Shown here piece after piece: positions 47,619 through 58,689 of a DNA stretch of 64,000 nt. Below the pieces are notes generated by a model. It saw nothing but the letters and a program-made list of their open reading frames with translations. It searched no databases and had not been told where the DNA came from. The translations under genes and the position numbers were made by a program. Source of the stretch: Rheinheimera sp. UJ63. Lineage in GTDB: Bacteria; Pseudomonadota; Gammaproteobacteria; Enterobacterales; Alteromonadaceae. The stretch is taken from positions 744,001-808,000 of the forward strand of contig NZ_JAKGTQ010000002.1 in assembly GCF_021568285.1 (NCBI RefSeq), given 5' to 3'. Each line of letters starts with the position of its first letter. The first letter of the stretch is position 1.

Positions 47619-50246
47619 TTACTCTTCTTCGCCACTGGCATCTTGTGCTAATTGGCTGTCTTGTACTTCTGGCGTACGGCTTGCGCCTTCTTCGGTTACC
47701 GCTAAGATTTCATCCTCTTGGATCTCATCAATGCGTTCCACGCCAACCACTTTTTCACCTTCTTGAGTACGGATCAAGATAACACCTTGAGTGTTACGGC
47801 CGACTTCAGAAACTTCTTTCACACGAGTACGTACCAAGGTGCCTTTGTTTGAAATCATCATGATTTCATCGCTTTCTGACACTTGCACAGCACCCACCAC
47901 CAAGCCGTTACGCTCAGACACTTTAATCGATACCACACCTTGTGTGGCGCGGCTCTTCGCTGGGTATTCGCTTAATGCCGTTCGCTTACCGTAGCCGTTC
48001 TCGGTAACCGTTAAGATGGGGTTATCGCCGTTCGGGATAATCAGTGAAACAACACTGCCCCCTTCACGTAAACGAATACCGCGCACACCGGTAGCCGTTC
48101 GGCCCATGCCGCGTACTTGATCTTCAGTAAAGCGTACCACTTTACCGTCATCAGAGAACAACATGATTTCGTTGCTACCGTCAGTGATCGCGACATCAAT
48201 CAGGTGATCGCCTTCGTTTAGGTTAACCGCAATAATACCGTTGGCACGTGGACGCGAATAATCCGTTAAGGCCGTTTTCTTCACGGTACCGTTGGCCGTG
48301 GCCATAAAGACATATTTGCCTTCTTCGTACTCACGTACCGGCAGAATGGCGTTAATACGCTCGCCTTCTTCCAGCGGTAATAAGTTGATAATCGGTTTAC
48401 CACGCGCGGTACGGCTGGCCAGCGGTAATTGATAGACTTTCATCCAATACATCCGGCCACGATTCGAGAAACATAAAATCGTATCATGAGTACTGGCGAC
48501 CAACAGCTTATCAACAAAATCTTCGTCTTTAACCGTTGTTGCCACTTTACCACGACCACCACGACGCTGCGCTTCATAATCGCTTAACGGTTGGTACTTG
48601 GCATAGCCAAGGTGCGATAAGGTCACCACAACATCTTCTTCGGTGATCAAATCTTCGATATTGATATCCAGCATATTATCCTGGATCTCAGTGCGTCGAG
48701 CATCGCCATACTGCGCTTTAATGGCTTCTAATTCTTCGCAAATCACTTCCATTAAACGTTCAGGGCTGGCCAAAATATGTAATAACTCGGCAATCAGTTC
48801 TAACAGATCTTTATATTCAGCTAAGATCTTTTCATGTTCCAGGCCGGTCAGCTTTTGTAAGCGTAAATCAAGAATGGCTTGAGCTTGCTGTTCAGTTAAG
48901 AAGTAAAAACCATCACGAATACCAAAATGTGCTTCTAACCACTCTGGGCGTGCGGCATCTTCACCGGCGCGCTCTAACATCGCCGTTACGCCACCGAGTT
49001 TCCAACCGAGCTCAACTAAACCGGCTTTCGCTTCGGCTGGGCTGGTAGAGGTTTTAATCAGTTCAATAATTTCATCGATGTTGGCCAGCGCAATGGCTAA
49101 ACCTTCTAAGATATGGGCACGATCACGCGCTTTACGTAAGTCATAAACAGTACGACGGGTAACCACTTCGCGGCGATGCAGAATAAAGTATTCCAGCATC
49201 GGGATCAGCCCCAGTAACTTCGGCTGATTGTTGGCCAAGGCCACCATATTAATACCAAACACGGTTTGCATTTGGGTGTTGGTATACAGCTGGTTTAACA
49301 TGACGTCGCTTGATTCGCCACGTTTCAATTCAATAACGATACGCATACCGTCTTTGTCTGATTCGTCACGTAAAGCCGATATGCCTTCAATACGTTTTTC
49401 TTTAACTAATTCCGCAATTTTTTCAATTAAGCGGGCTTTGTTCACTTGGTAAGGAATTTCGTGCACGATAATCGCTTCACGACCGGTTTTTTCATCGGTT
49501 TCGATAAAGGTTTTCGCGCGGATATACACCTTACCACGACCCGTACGGTAAGCTTCTTCAATACCCTTACGGCCATTGATGATCGCAGAGGTTGGGAAAT
49601 CGGGACCGGGGATATATTGCATTAATTCATGCAATTCGATATCTGGGTTAGCAATTAACGCTAAACAGCCATCGATCACTTCGGTTAAGTTGTGTGGCGG
49701 GATATTGGTTGCCATACCCACAGCAATACCCGAAGAGCCGTTAATCAATAGATTAGGCACTTTGGTTGGCATAACCGCAGGGATCATTTCGGTGCCGTCA
49801 TAGTTTGGCACGAAGTCTACGGTTTCTTTATCAAGGTCAGCCAGCAATTCGTGCGCAATGCGCGCCATGCGAACTTCGGTGTAACGCATCGCCGCTGCAG
49901 AATCGCCGTCGATGGAACCAAAGTTACCCTGACCATCTACTAACATATAACGTAACGAGAATGGCTGAGCCATCCGGACGATCGTGTCGTATACCGCACT
50001 ATCACCGTGTGGGTGATATTTACCGATAACATCGCCGACAACACGCGCCGATTTCTTGTAGGCTTTGTTCCAATCGTTGCCCAACTCCTTCATTGCGAAT
50101 AACACACGACGGTGTACTGGCTTCAAACCGTCCCGCACATCGGGTAAGGCGCGGCCTACAATGACGCTCATCGCGTAATCGAGGTAAGAATTTTTTAATT
50201 CTTCTTCGATATTAATCGGGACTATTTCTTTGGCCAGATCTGTCAT
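47619..50246 (-). CDS. gyrA: DNA gyrase subunit A
   Basis: An 875-residue GyrA (matches E. coli 875). The quinolone region reads [11 protein letters not shown] with S83 and D87, the sensitive wild-type residues. Catalytic Y122 lies in [10 protein letters not shown]. The GyrA box QRRGGRGK starts the C-terminal wrapping domain of six blades, and the tail is acidic. It is divergent from ubiG, as in E. coli. Confidence 0.98.
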   Translation of the reverse strand: MTDLAKEIVPINIEEELKNSYLDYAMSVIVGRALPDVRDGLKPVHRRVLFAMKELGNDWNKAYKKSARVVGDVIGKYHPHGDSAVYDTIVRMAQPFSLRYMLVDGQGNFGSIDGDSAAAMRYTEVRMARIAHELLADLDKETVDFVPNYDGTEMIPAVMPTKVPNLLINGSSGIAVGMATNIPPHNLTEVIDGCLALIANPDIELHELMQYIPGPDFPTSAIINGRKGIEEAYRTGRGKVYIRAKTFIETDEKTGREAIIVHEIPYQVNKARLIEKIAELVKEKRIEGISALRDESDKDGMRIVIELKRGESSDVMLNQLYTNTQMQTVFGINMVALANNQPKLLGLIPMLEYFILHRREVVTRRTVYDLRKARDRAHILEGLAIALANIDEIIELIKTSTSPAEAKAGLVELGWKLGGVTAMLERAGEDAARPEWLEAHFGIRDGFYFLTEQQAQAILDLRLQKLTGLEHEKILAEYKDLLELIAELLHILASPERLMEVICEELEAIKAQYGDARRTEIQDNMLDINIEDLITEEDVVVTLSHLGYAKYQPLSDYEAQRRGGRGKVATTVKDEDFVDKLLVASTHDTILCFSNRGRMYWMKVYQLPLASRTARGKPIINLLPLEEGERINAILPVREYEEGKYVFMATANGTVKKTALTDYSRPRANGIIAVNLNEGDHLIDVAITDGSNEIMLFSDDGKVVRFTEDQVRGMGRTATGVRGIRLREGGSVVSLIIPNGDNPILTVTENGYGKRTALSEYPAKSRATQGVVSIKVSERNGLVVGAVQVSESDEIMMISNKGTLVRTRVKEVSEVGRNTQGVILIRTQEGEKVVGVERIDEIQEDEILAVTEEGASRTPEVQDSQLAQDASGEEE

Positions 50247-50434
50247 AAAACGTTATTTTCCCTTAAATCAAATAGATAACTCGCTTTTTTTGATCTTCTA
50301 CAGCGCGAGACAACGCGGGATTCTACCACAGAATCAGCGCCTTGCCATGCCTGTTTATGCCTTGTGTAAAGATTGCTGTCTTTGCCATAACAGATCAAGG
50401 CCTTATAATGACAAAAAACAACAAGGTTAGCATT

Positions 50435-51145
50435 ATGACAACGCATACTAATGTCGATCCCGCAGAGATCGCGAAATTCAATGATATCGCTGCCCGCTGG
50501 TGGGATCCAGAAGGTGAATTTAAGCCTTTACATCTGTTAAACCCGACGCGTTTAGGCTTTATTTGCGATCAAGTCGGTGGCATTTTTGAAACGACAACAC
50601 TTGATGTGGGCTGTGGCGGCGGTATTTTAGCGGAAAGCATGGCACGGGCCGGTGCTAACGTCACCGCAATTGATATGGCCAGCGAAAGTTTAAATGTGGC
50701 GCGTTTGCATGCTTTAGACAGCGCTCTGACGATTGATTATCAACAAAGCACGGCCGAAGCGTTTGCCGCAATGCACCCCGCTAAGTTTGCTTTAGTCACT
50801 TGCATGGAAATGTTAGAGCATGTGCCTGAGCCCGCTTCAGTGGTTAAAGCCTGTGCCGATTTAGCTGCGCCTGGCGCCACTTTAATTTTTTCGACGATTA
50901 ATAAAACGCCAAAAGCCTATTTAATGGCTATTTTAGGTGCAGAGCATTTATTACGGATCGTGCCTAAAGGGACGCACCAGTTTGATAAATTTATTCGCCC
51001 CTCTACACTAATGCGCTTTATCGAAGCGGCCGGCTTAGAGGTCGTGGATGCGACCGGTTTACACTTTAATCCGGTTTATAACAGCTTTAAAATTGGCCCA
51101 GGGTTAGACGTTAATTATTTTGTGGTAGCACGCAAACCCGCATAA
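50435..51145 (+). CDS. ubiG: Ubiquinone biosynthesis O-methyltransferase
   Basis: A 236-residue SAM methyltransferase for both O-methylation steps of ubiquinone (E. coli UbiG 240). EIAKFNDIAARWWDPEGEFK, the SAM loop LDVGCGGGILAESMA, CMEMLEHVPEP and GLHFNPVYNSFKIGPGLDVN match UbiG. Two starts are possible. The ATG at 50435 has AAGG 9 bases upstream, and an in-frame ATG at 50408 also has AAGG upstream and would add nine residues. Confidence 0.95.
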   Translation: MTTHTNVDPAEIAKFNDIAARWWDPEGEFKPLHLLNPTRLGFICDQVGGIFETTTLDVGCGGGILAESMARAGANVTAIDMASESLNVARLHALDSALTIDYQQSTAEAFAAMHPAKFALVTCMEMLEHVPEPASVVKACADLAAPGATLIFSTINKTPKAYLMAILGAEHLLRIVPKGTHQFDKFIRPSTLMRFIEAAGLEVVDATGLHFNPVYNSFKIGPGLDVNYFVVARKPA

Positions 51146-51152
51146 GACAGCT

Positions 51153-51173
51153 AGCCGCCTAAACCAGGCGGCT
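51153..51173 (+). terminator. Terminator-like hairpin after ubiG
   Basis: Stem AGCCGCCT / AGGCGGCT with loop AAACC, 7 bases after the ubiG stop. The following T run is weak. Confidence 0.55.
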
Positions 51174-51356
51174 TAATAACCAGATAAACTTAAAACGCTG
51201 CTTATTAGAACAAATGATTTTTTTACGCATTTTTAGCATAAAACACTTGCCTAAAATGCGTGATACCCGGCACACTGACTGTCAGGTTAGCAGCTACTTA
51301 CTAGATTAAATATTCCGAAATTTTGCCGCATTTCCTCTCTTGCAAAAATCATTAAT

Positions 51357-51372
51357 CCACTCTATCTTGTGA
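51357..51372. promoter_or_regulatory. NrdR-like box 1 upstream of nrdA
   Basis: The 16-mer CCACTCTATCTTGTGA matches the NrdR consensus (acaCwATATATwGtgt) at 12 of 16 positions by eye. It is 31 bases from box 2, the paired spacing known for NrdR. It lies in the nrdA upstream region. Confidence 0.6.
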
Positions 51373-51387
51373 TCGAATTTAGAAATA

Positions 51388-51403
51388 CACCCATATGTTG
51401 TGT
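51388..51403. promoter_or_regulatory. NrdR-like box 2 upstream of nrdA
   Basis: The 16-mer CACCCATATGTTGTGT has 11 of 16 matches, with the conserved right half intact. Its pairing with box 1 at three helical turns strengthens the call. Confidence 0.55.
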
Positions 51404-51489
51404 AATACAGCAGCAACACGGGTTTATTTTATCGCCGTGTTTTGCACACGCATCCCTTTATGATTAAAAAGAAACGGAATACTTCAGCA

Positions 51490-53781
51490 ATGACTCAAAC
51501 TCTTTTTGTGACCAAGCGCGATGGCCGCCGTGAACCCCTCGATTTAGATAAAATCCACCGAGTGATCACTTGGGCAGCCGAAGGTTTAGCTAACGTGTCG
51601 GTATCACAGGTAGAATTGAAATCGCATATCCAGTTTTATGATGGCATTAAATCTTCAGACATTCATGAAACCATTATTAAAGCAGCGGCTGACTTAATTT
51701 CGAAAGACACCCCTGATTATCAATATATGGCGGCGCGTTTAGCCGTGTTTCATCTGCGTAAAAAAGCTTACGGTCAATTTGAGCCACCTCATCTTTATAA
51801 GCATGTGGTTAAGATGGTGGAAGCTAAACGTTATGATGCGCATATCCTGGCCGATTACAGCGAAGCAGAATTAGATCAACTGAATAGCTTTATTGATCAC
51901 GGTCGTGATTTGAACTTCAGTTATGCTGCGGTGAAGCAATTAGAAGGTAAATATCTGGTGCAAAACCGGGTTACCGGTGAAATTTATGAAAGCGCGCAGT
52001 TTTTATATATTTTAGTCGCGGCCTGCTTGTTTGCGAATTATCCGAAGAGTCAACGCTTGGATTTTATTCGCCGTTTCTATGACGCCACTTCGTTATTTAA
52101 AATTTCCTTGCCCACCCCCATTATGTCTGGTGTGCGTACCCCAACCCGTCAATTTAGCTCATGCGTGTTAATTGAATGTGGCGATAGCTTAGACTCGATT
52201 AATGCGACTTCAAGCGCTATCGTCAAATACGTGAGTCAGCGCGCGGGTATCGGTATCAACGCCGGACGTATTCGCGCCTTAGGCAGTGCTATTCGTAATG
52301 GTGAAGCCTTTCATACTGGCTGTATCCCGTTTTATAAGCATTTTCAAACCGCGGTTAAAAGCTGTTCACAAGGGGGAGTGCGTGGTGGCGCGGCAACCTT
52401 ATTCTACCCGCTTTGGCATTTAGAAGTAGAATCATTGCTTGTTCTGAAAAACAACCGTGGTGTTGAAGAAAACCGCGTGCGTCATTTAGATTACGGTGTG
52501 CAGTTCAACCGCTTAATGTATACCCGTTTAATCAAAGACGACTACATCACCCTGTTTAGCCCATCGGATGTGCCAGGCTTGTATGACGCTTTCTTTGAAG
52601 ATCAAGAGCAGTTTGATGCTTTATATGTGAAATACGAAGCCGACAGCAAAATTCGCAAAAAACGGATTAAAGCCATTGAACTGTTTACCTTGTTCATGCA
52701 AGAGCGTGCCAGTACCGGGCGTATCTACTTACAGAACGTCGATCACTGTAATACTCATAGCCCGTTTAATCCTAAGCTTGCGCCTGTGCGTCAAAGTAAT
52801 CTCTGTTTAGAAATTGCCTTACCTACTAAGCCACTTGAGCATGTGAACGATCCTAATGGTGAAATTGCCCTGTGCACCTTATCTGCGTTTAACCTAGGGG
52901 CCATTACTGATTTATCTGAACTAGAAGAGTTGGCTGACTTAGCCGTACGTTCATTAGATAGTTTGTTAGATTATCAAGACTACCCTATCCCAGCGGCTTA
53001 CTCGGCATCGATTGCCCGTCGTACTCTGGGTGTAGGTGTGATCAACTATGCCTATTATCTGGCAAAAAATGGCGTGAAATACTCTGACGGTTCCGCTAAC
53101 GGTTTAACGCACCGCACCTTTGAAGCGATTCAATTTTACTTATTAAAAGCGTCAATGAAACTAGCGCAAGAGCGTGGTCCTTGTCCGAAGTTTAACGAGA
53201 CCACTTATGCGCAAGGTATTTTACCAATTGATACCTATAAAAAAGATTTAGATAAAGTTTGCCAAGAACCCTTACATCTAGATTGGGAAACGCTGCGTAA
53301 AGATATTCAACAATATGGTTTACGTAACTCTACTTTATCGGCCTTAATGCCGTCAGAGACCTCTTCGCAGATCTCTAACGCCACCAATGGTATCGAGCCG
53401 CCACGTGGCCATATCAGTGTGAAAGCCAGCAAAGACGGTATTTTAAAACAAGTTGTTCCAGAATATGAACGCTTAAAAGATCAGTACGAATTGCTTTGGG
53501 ATATTCCGACTAACGATGGTTACTTAGCCTTAGTCGCGATCATGCAGAAGTTTATCGACCAAACCATTTCGGCGAACACCAACTATGATCCCGCTAAGTT
53601 TGTTGGCGGTAAAGTACCGATGAAAGTCTTACTGAAAGATCTGCTTAACGCCTACAAACTTGGGGTTAAAACCATGTACTACCACAATACTCGTGATGGT
53701 GCAGCAGACTTGCAAGATGATATTAAAGCGGCCGCAGCAGAAGAAGATGATGGTTGTGCCGGCGGTGCTTGTAAAATTTAG
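51490..53781 (+). CDS. nrdA: Ribonucleotide reductase class Ia, alpha subunit
   Basis: A 763-residue subunit (E. coli 761). An ATP-cone starts at VTKRDGRREPLDLDKIHRV. The catalytic cysteines are in SSCVLIECG, NLCLEIALP and LCTLSAFNLG, and the shuttle tail is CAGGACKI. It reduces ribonucleoside diphosphates to deoxy forms. The ATG at 51490 begins MTQTLFVTKRDG like E. coli. An in-frame ATG at 51460 would add ten residues. The upstream NrdR-like boxes predict repression when dATP is high. Confidence 0.96.
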   Translation: MTQTLFVTKRDGRREPLDLDKIHRVITWAAEGLANVSVSQVELKSHIQFYDGIKSSDIHETIIKAAADLISKDTPDYQYMAARLAVFHLRKKAYGQFEPPHLYKHVVKMVEAKRYDAHILADYSEAELDQLNSFIDHGRDLNFSYAAVKQLEGKYLVQNRVTGEIYESAQFLYILVAACLFANYPKSQRLDFIRRFYDATSLFKISLPTPIMSGVRTPTRQFSSCVLIECGDSLDSINATSSAIVKYVSQRAGIGINAGRIRALGSAIRNGEAFHTGCIPFYKHFQTAVKSCSQGGVRGGAATLFYPLWHLEVESLLVLKNNRGVEENRVRHLDYGVQFNRLMYTRLIKDDYITLFSPSDVPGLYDAFFEDQEQFDALYVKYEADSKIRKKRIKAIELFTLFMQERASTGRIYLQNVDHCNTHSPFNPKLAPVRQSNLCLEIALPTKPLEHVNDPNGEIALCTLSAFNLGAITDLSELEELADLAVRSLDSLLDYQDYPIPAAYSASIARRTLGVGVINYAYYLAKNGVKYSDGSANGLTHRTFEAIQFYLLKASMKLAQERGPCPKFNETTYAQGILPIDTYKKDLDKVCQEPLHLDWETLRKDIQQYGLRNSTLSALMPSETSSQISNATNGIEPPRGHISVKASKDGILKQVVPEYERLKDQYELLWDIPTNDGYLALVAIMQKFIDQTISANTNYDPAKFVGGKVPMKVLLKDLLNAYKLGVKTMYYHNTRDGAADLQDDIKAAAAEEDDGCAGGACKI

Positions 53782-53787
53782 TCAGTG

Positions 53788-53814
53788 TGGTGCTAGCCTG
53801 CTGGGCTAGCACCA
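53788..53814 (+). repeat. Perfect hairpin in the nrdA-nrdB spacer
   Basis: TGGTGCTAGCC / GGCTAGCACCA is a perfect 11-bp stem with loop TGCTG, 7 bases after the nrdA stop and without a T run. It is unlikely to terminate, and could stabilise or mark a processing site in the nrdAB mRNA. Confidence 0.7.
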
Positions 53815-53887
53815 TAAATACAATCGTTTAGGGTGCTGTTTAACCCAATGATGTTTATCACTTTGTTTCTCAGGATTAGTAACTAAC

Positions 53888-55018
53888 ATGGCGTATACGA
53901 CTTTTAACCGCAACATGAACGACCAAATGAAAGAACCGATGTTCTTTGGTAATTCTGTCAATGTTTCACGGTATGACCAGCAAAAGTATCCCATTTTTGA
54001 AAAGCTGATTGAAAAACAACTGAGCTTCTTCTGGCGTCCTGAAGAAATCGATGTCAGCAAGGATCGTATCGATTTTCAGCAGTTACCTGAACATGAAAAA
54101 CATATCTTTTTAAGCAACTTAAAGTACCAAACGCTACTCGATTCGGTACAAGGTCGCTCACCCAATATTGCGCTATTACCGATAGTGTCGATCCCAGAGC
54201 TTGAAACCTGGATTGAAACCTGGGCATTTAGTGAAACCATCCACAGTCGCAGCTATACGCATATCGTGCGGAATATCTCGTCTGAGCCGCACAAAGTGTT
54301 CGACGATATTATGTTGAACCAGAAAATCTTAGAGCGTGCTGAAGATGTCTCACGTTACTACGATGAATTGATTGATGGTATTAACCTGTATCAACGCCAT
54401 GGCGCTGGTACCCATGTGCTCAATGGTGAAACGGTCAGTATCACCCTGCGTGAACTGAAAAAACGGCTGTATCTGTGTTTAATGTCGGTTAACGTACTAG
54501 AAGCCATTCGTTTTTACGTTAGCTTTGCATGTAGTTTTGCTTTTGCAGAACGCGAGCTGATGGAAGGCAACGCCAAAATTATCCGCTTAATTGCTCGTGA
54601 TGAAGCACTGCATTTAACCGGAACACAGCATATGCTGAATATTATGGCCAGCGGCGACGATGACCCCGAAATGGCAGAGATCGCCAAAGAGTGCGAAGAA
54701 GAAGCTTACGCTATTTTTATGCGCGCTGCCGAGCAAGAAAAAGATTGGGCAGCCTACCTGTTTAAAGATGGCTCGATGATCGGCTTAAACAAAGATATCT
54801 TATGTCAGTATGTGGAGTTTATTACCAACAGCCGGATGCAAGCTGTTGGCTTAAAAGCGCGCTTTAGCACCACGCAAAATCCGATCCCGTGGATCAATAC
54901 TTGGTTAGTGTCTGATAACGTACAAGTTGCACCACAAGAGTCAGAAATCAGCTCTTATTTGGTTGGCCAAATTGATAATGAAGTTGATAGTGGCTCATTT
55001 GGCGACTTTGATCTCTAA
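53888..55018 (+). CDS. nrdB: Ribonucleotide reductase class Ia, beta subunit
   Basis: A 376-residue radical subunit. The diiron and radical site is visible: D85 in [11 protein letters not shown], the tyrosyl radical Y123 in [12 protein letters not shown], and later ligands in [12 protein letters not shown] and [12 protein letters not shown]. It works with NrdA. It starts 106 bases after nrdA, with an intervening hairpin, and ends 5 bases before the ferredoxin gene. Confidence 0.97.
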   Translation: MAYTTFNRNMNDQMKEPMFFGNSVNVSRYDQQKYPIFEKLIEKQLSFFWRPEEIDVSKDRIDFQQLPEHEKHIFLSNLKYQTLLDSVQGRSPNIALLPIVSIPELETWIETWAFSETIHSRSYTHIVRNISSEPHKVFDDIMLNQKILERAEDVSRYYDELIDGINLYQRHGAGTHVLNGETVSITLRELKKRLYLCLMSVNVLEAIRFYVSFACSFAFAERELMEGNAKIIRLIARDEALHLTGTQHMLNIMASGDDDPEMAEIAKECEEEAYAIFMRAAEQEKDWAAYLFKDGSMIGLNKDILCQYVEFITNSRMQAVGLKARFSTTQNPIPWINTWLVSDNVQVAPQESEISSYLVGQIDNEVDSGSFGDFDL

Positions 55019-55023
55019 GCATA

Positions 55024-55281
55024 ATGGCTGAAGTGATCGTTAATGCGCAAGCGCCGCTACAGTACGATAGCGGCCAGCGCAATTTGCTCGATTTTCTAGA
55101 AAAACAGCAACACTCCCTTAATTTTCAGTGCCGTGAAGGATTTTGCGGTGCCTGTCGTTGTACGCTGATAAGTGGCCAAGTTCGTTATTTACAAGAACCT
55201 TTAGCCTATGTCCGTCGTGGCGAATTCCTGCCTTGTTGTAGCGTTCCTGCCAGTAACATTGAAATAGAAATTCCGAAATAG
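55024..55281 (+). CDS. yfaE: 2Fe-2S ferredoxin YfaE
   Basis: An 85-residue plant-type ferredoxin. Cluster cysteines C36, C41 and C44 lie in CREGFCGAC, and the fourth ligand is in LPCCSVP (71/72). YfaE supplies electrons to regenerate the NrdB diiron-tyrosyl cofactor. Its place right behind nrdB is the conserved arrangement. Confidence 0.95.
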   Translation: MAEVIVNAQAPLQYDSGQRNLLDFLEKQQHSLNFQCREGFCGACRCTLISGQVRYLQEPLAYVRRGEFLPCCSVPASNIEIEIPK

Positions 55282-55347
55282 GATAGCTATTTTTTGTAAT
55301 TTCGCGCAAAATTAGCCCATTAGTTTCTCTAGGTGATCCGCTAATTC

Positions 55348-56310
55348 ATGAAATCTGTTTTGCTCTCCCTGCTGTTAAGTTTGCCTACCACCAGCACTGT
55401 ACCCACTGAGTTACAACAACTGTTTGAGCAAGCACGCTATCCGCAATTATTGCAACAACTGCAGCAAGTTGAACCTAATGCCGCCTTACAGTTGTTAAAA
55501 GCAAAAGCGCTGATCCAGCAGCTGCAACGTGAAGAAGCCAACACCCTGCTTAATCAATTAGTTATTGCATACCCAAATGATGTGGCCATTTTGACCCAAG
55601 CGGCGCTAAACAAAGTGGCCTTAGCCAATGCCGGTTCATTATTTCAAGCCAGAAAACGCGCAACTGACGCCCTGACTTTATTTCAACAAGCGGTTGAACT
55701 CGATGCGCATTACTACCCGGCACAACAAGCGTTAATTACTTTTTACCAAACCGCACCAGCAAATGTCGGCGGCAGTAAATCATTAGCAGCTGAGCAAGCG
55801 AACCGTTTACAGCAATTAAATGCGGTACAAGGGGTGTTGGCCAAGGTGATGATTGCGGTTAATGAGTCACGTTTAAATGAAGCCTTAGCTATGCTGGAAC
55901 AGCAACTGCAGCTCAGTATTAATCAACCCGATTTGTTACTACGCAAAGCAACCTTACTAGCCCAGCAAAATGCCTATTTAGCGGCGCAAGAAGCCTATTT
56001 AAAAGCCTTACCCTTTTTAACTGATCCGATACAACAATATAGCAGTCGCTTTCAAATTGGCCGACTGGCGGTATTTACCAATCAGTATCAGCAACAAGGT
56101 ATTGAGGCACTTGAAAGCTATCTCGCTTATTACCAAGGCAGCCAACAAAGCCGTATCAGCCGTGCAAAACTGCGCTTAGCACAGTTGTATTTGCAACAAG
56201 GTAACAAAGACAAAGCACGTAGCTTGTATCTGCAAATCGCAGAAGTGTTAACTGAAGAGCAAGACTTTTTAGATGCACGTTCTAAATTAGGAAGCTTATT
56301 ACAGCAATAA
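55348..56310 (+). CDS. TPR-repeat protein, likely exported
   Basis: A 320-residue protein. A short hydrophobic N-terminus (MKSVLLSLLLSLPTTST) could be a signal peptide. The rest is TPR-like helical repeats rich in Gln, Leu and Ala (for example LLRKATLLAQQNAYLAAQEA and LRLAQLYLQQGNKDKARSL). Probably a periplasmic scaffold; partner unknown. It is 66 bases after yfaE and may or may not share its transcript. Confidence 0.78.
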   Translation: MKSVLLSLLLSLPTTSTVPTELQQLFEQARYPQLLQQLQQVEPNAALQLLKAKALIQQLQREEANTLLNQLVIAYPNDVAILTQAALNKVALANAGSLFQARKRATDALTLFQQAVELDAHYYPAQQALITFYQTAPANVGGSKSLAAEQANRLQQLNAVQGVLAKVMIAVNESRLNEALAMLEQQLQLSINQPDLLLRKATLLAQQNAYLAAQEAYLKALPFLTDPIQQYSSRFQIGRLAVFTNQYQQQGIEALESYLAYYQGSQQSRISRAKLRLAQLYLQQGNKDKARSLYLQIAEVLTEEQDFLDARSKLGSLLQQ

Positions 56311-56338
56311 GCTATTGCGTCAGTAGCGACTAAAAAAT

Positions 56339-56375
56339 AAAGGCGACCTGGCATCTAGCAGCGTCGCCTTTTTTA
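56339..56375. terminator. Bidirectional terminator between the TPR gene and yceI
   Basis: Stem AAAGGCGAC / GTCGCCTTT with a 15-base loop. A T6 tail serves the plus strand, and an A run on the left offers a weaker tail for yceI. Confidence 0.85.
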
Positions 56376-56383
56376 TCAGTACC

Positions 56384-56953
56384 TTACTGCTTTATGCCTT
56401 CAATGCTCAATTCCATAAAGACAGTGCTAGATGCAGGGCCTAAATCGTAATTAATCCCAAAGTCTTTTAAAGCAAAAGAAGTCGTGCCCGCGAAACCTGC
56501 GCGATAACCGCCCCACGGATCCTGGCCTTCACCGATTTTCTCAGCCGCAATGACCACCTCTTTTGTCACACCATTTAAAGTGAGTTTACCGTGTAAATCA
56601 AAGTTATCGCCAGCTTTGGCAACAACCTTAGTACTCACAAATGTCGCCTTGGGGTGTTTAGCGACATTTAAAAAATCACTGCCACGCAAATGCTTGTCGC
56701 GCTCTGCATGGTTAGAGTCAATGCTGTTAGTATCGATAGATAACTGGATCTTGGAGGCGGTGAGATCCGCAGCATCGTAACTAAAGTCACCGGCAAAAGT
56801 ATTAAAGCGCCCGTACAGCCAACTGTAGCCAAGATGACTTATCTTAAACTGCACAAAGGCATGGGCACCTTGCGTATCAATAACATAATCCGCGGCATGA
56901 ACCGGTAAAGCCGACAGTGTAGCCAGCGTTGCAGCCAATAATAATTTCTTCAT
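56384..56953 (-). CDS. yceI: YceI-family periplasmic lipocalin-like protein
   Basis: A 189-residue protein with a signal peptide ([20 protein letters not shown]) and one YceI domain, a lipocalin-type beta barrel that binds isoprenoids. [34 protein letters not shown] and [12 protein letters not shown] are the family blocks. TTGGAGAAT supplies the ribosome site, so the TTG upstream (56965) is not the start. The adjacent ATG at 56956 is equally possible. It lies 14 bases behind the cytochrome b561 gene, the E. coli yceJ-yceI arrangement. Confidence 0.94.
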   Translation of the reverse strand: MKKLLLAATLATLSALPVHAADYVIDTQGAHAFVQFKISHLGYSWLYGRFNTFAGDFSYDAADLTASKIQLSIDTNSIDSNHAERDKHLRGSDFLNVAKHPKATFVSTKVVAKAGDNFDLHGKLTLNGVTKEVVIAAEKIGEGQDPWGGYRAGFAGTTSFALKDFGINYDLGPASSTVFMELSIEGIKQ

Positions 56954-56967
56954 CATATTCTCCAAGA

Positions 56968-57516
56968 TTAAGGTTTTCGGCCAAGCATGCGACTCAACGT
57001 CTGATCTTTATCAATAACGTGATGTTTTAAAGCCGCTAAGCCATGAATTGAAGCAAAGGCAATTAGGCTGTAGGCGACATATTCATGAACTAAACCCGCA
57101 ATATCGGCTTGATGGTTAAACAATGCCCCAAGTGACGGCACGTCAAACCAACCAAATACGGAGATAGCACGGCCATCTTCAGTAGAGATCAGATAACCGC
57201 TCAACACCATCAATGCCATCGCCAAATACAAATAAGCTTGTACTATGCCAGAGAGCAATCTCTGCCAAGCTCGGTGGCTAGCGATGCTTTTGGGTTGTTG
57301 GCTGAACAGGCGCCATAACAAACGAATACACCACAACACCGCCAATAACATCCCAACACTTTTATGCCAATCAGGAGCGATACGGTACCATTTACTGTAG
57401 TACGTTAAATCGACCATCCAGACACCCAGATTAAATAAACCAATAACCATAAAGGCCATCAGCCAATGCAGCAAAACACTGATTAATCCATAATGGTGTT
57501 GACTGTTTTTAAGCAT
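56968..57516 (-). CDS. yceJ: Cytochrome b561 (YceJ-like)
   Basis: A 182-residue four-helix membrane cytochrome. Heme histidines are seen in [25 protein letters not shown] and [11 protein letters not shown]. It moves electrons across or along the inner membrane, possibly from superoxide to quinone as shown for E. coli CybB. The ATG at 57516 follows AGGAG by six bases, and an in-frame upstream ATG (57522) overlaps that site. It forms an operon with yceI. Confidence 0.93.
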   Translation of the reverse strand: MLKNSQHHYGLISVLLHWLMAFMVIGLFNLGVWMVDLTYYSKWYRIAPDWHKSVGMLLAVLWCIRLLWRLFSQQPKSIASHRAWQRLLSGIVQAYLYLAMALMVLSGYLISTEDGRAISVFGWFDVPSLGALFNHQADIAGLVHEYVAYSLIAFASIHGLAALKHHVIDKDQTLSRMLGRKP

Positions 57517-57626
57517 GATCATCTCCTGTGCAATGCCATCATATATCAATTTAATTAAAGTTAAATTGCATTAATCCGTAGCATTCATTCGATTTAATAG
57601 GCGGGATTGGCAGCAGAACAGCTAAA

Positions 57627-57659
57627 ACAAACAAGCCAGCTAGGCGCTGGCTTGTTTGT
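57627..57659 (-). terminator. Intrinsic terminator after trhO
   Basis: Perfect 14-bp stem ACAAACAAGCCAGC / GCTGGCTTGTTTGT with loop TAGGC, 23 bases past the trhO stop. A-rich bases on the left give a T-rich tail on the minus strand. Confidence 0.88.
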
Positions 57660-57682
57660 TAGTAAAATGAGGCTATGACCGT

Positions 57683-58597
57683 TTATTCAAATTTACCATC
57701 GCGGATGTGTTTTTCGCCGCGTAACTTAGCTAACTCAACTTGGCGTTGCCGCTCGGCAAAAGCGGCTTTTTGCTCGTCAGTGGTCTTTTGATAACAATGC
57801 GGGCAGCTAAGGCCTTTTGCATAATGCTCTGAAGCCATTTCAACGGCCGATAAAGGCATCCGACAAGCATAACATTGATCATAACTGCCTTGAGCGAGGC
57901 CGTGTTTTACGGCGACACGCTGATCGAAAACAAAACATTCGCCTTGCCATTTGCTTTGTTGCTCGGGCATTTCTTCCAGATACTTTAAAATACCGCCATC
58001 CAGATGATAGACCTCAGCAAAGCCCTGCTCTTTTAAAAACGCCGTGGATTTTTCGCAGCGAATGCCACCAGTACAAAACATAGCCACTTTTTTGTGTTTA
58101 GTTTTATCCAAGTTCTCGGCAGCCCATTGTGGGAACTCACGAAAATTAGTCGTGTTGGGGTTAATGGCATTTTCAAAGGTACCAATGGCTACTTCATAAT
58201 CATTGCGCGTATCAATAACGATAGTCTCAGGATCGCTGATTAATTGGTTCCATTCTTCGCCTTTTACATAGGTACCCACAATATGCTTAGGATCAATACC
58301 AGGCACACCCATGGTGACGATTTCATTCTTTAATTTTACCTTGGTACGGTAAAACGCTTGTTCTTGCGCCAATGATTCTTTGTAACTCATGCCAACAAAG
58401 CGCTCGTCACTTTCTAACCAAGCTTTAACCGCATCAATCCCCTGCCGCGGGCCAGAAATCGTGCCATTAATGCCTTCAGCCGCCAGCAATAAGGTGCCTT
58501 TGACTTTATGCATAACCATTTGATTATATAAAGGTTCACGCAGCTCTTCGAAATCAGGTAAATCAACAAACTTATATAAAGCAGCAACAACAAACAT
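57683..58597 (-). CDS. trhO: tRNA uridine(34) hydroxylase (rhodanese-type)
   Basis: A 304-residue TrhO/YceA protein. An N-terminal acylphosphatase-like domain is followed by a rhodanese domain with the active cysteine in [18 protein letters not shown]-terminal zinc-like region holds CYACRMP and CPHCY. It hydroxylates U34 of tRNAs to ho5U using oxygen. It is shorter than E. coli TrhO (350), lacking part of its C-terminal tail. In E. coli yceA lies near yceI/yceJ, as here. Confidence 0.94.
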   Translation of the reverse strand: MFVVAALYKFVDLPDFEELREPLYNQMVMHKVKGTLLLAAEGINGTISGPRQGIDAVKAWLESDERFVGMSYKESLAQEQAFYRTKVKLKNEIVTMGVPGIDPKHIVGTYVKGEEWNQLISDPETIVIDTRNDYEVAIGTFENAINPNTTNFREFPQWAAENLDKTKHKKVAMFCTGGIRCEKSTAFLKEQGFAEVYHLDGGILKYLEEMPEQQSKWQGECFVFDQRVAVKHGLAQGSYDQCYACRMPLSAVEMASEHYAKGLSCPHCYQKTTDEQKAAFAERQRQVELAKLRGEKHIRDGKFE

Positions 58598-58689
58598 TAT
58601 CTATCCTCTTGCTCGGCTGGATCGTAAATCCAGTGCAATTAAAAACAGCGCGCATTATAGCGACAATACGCGCACTCACCAAGCAGGCC

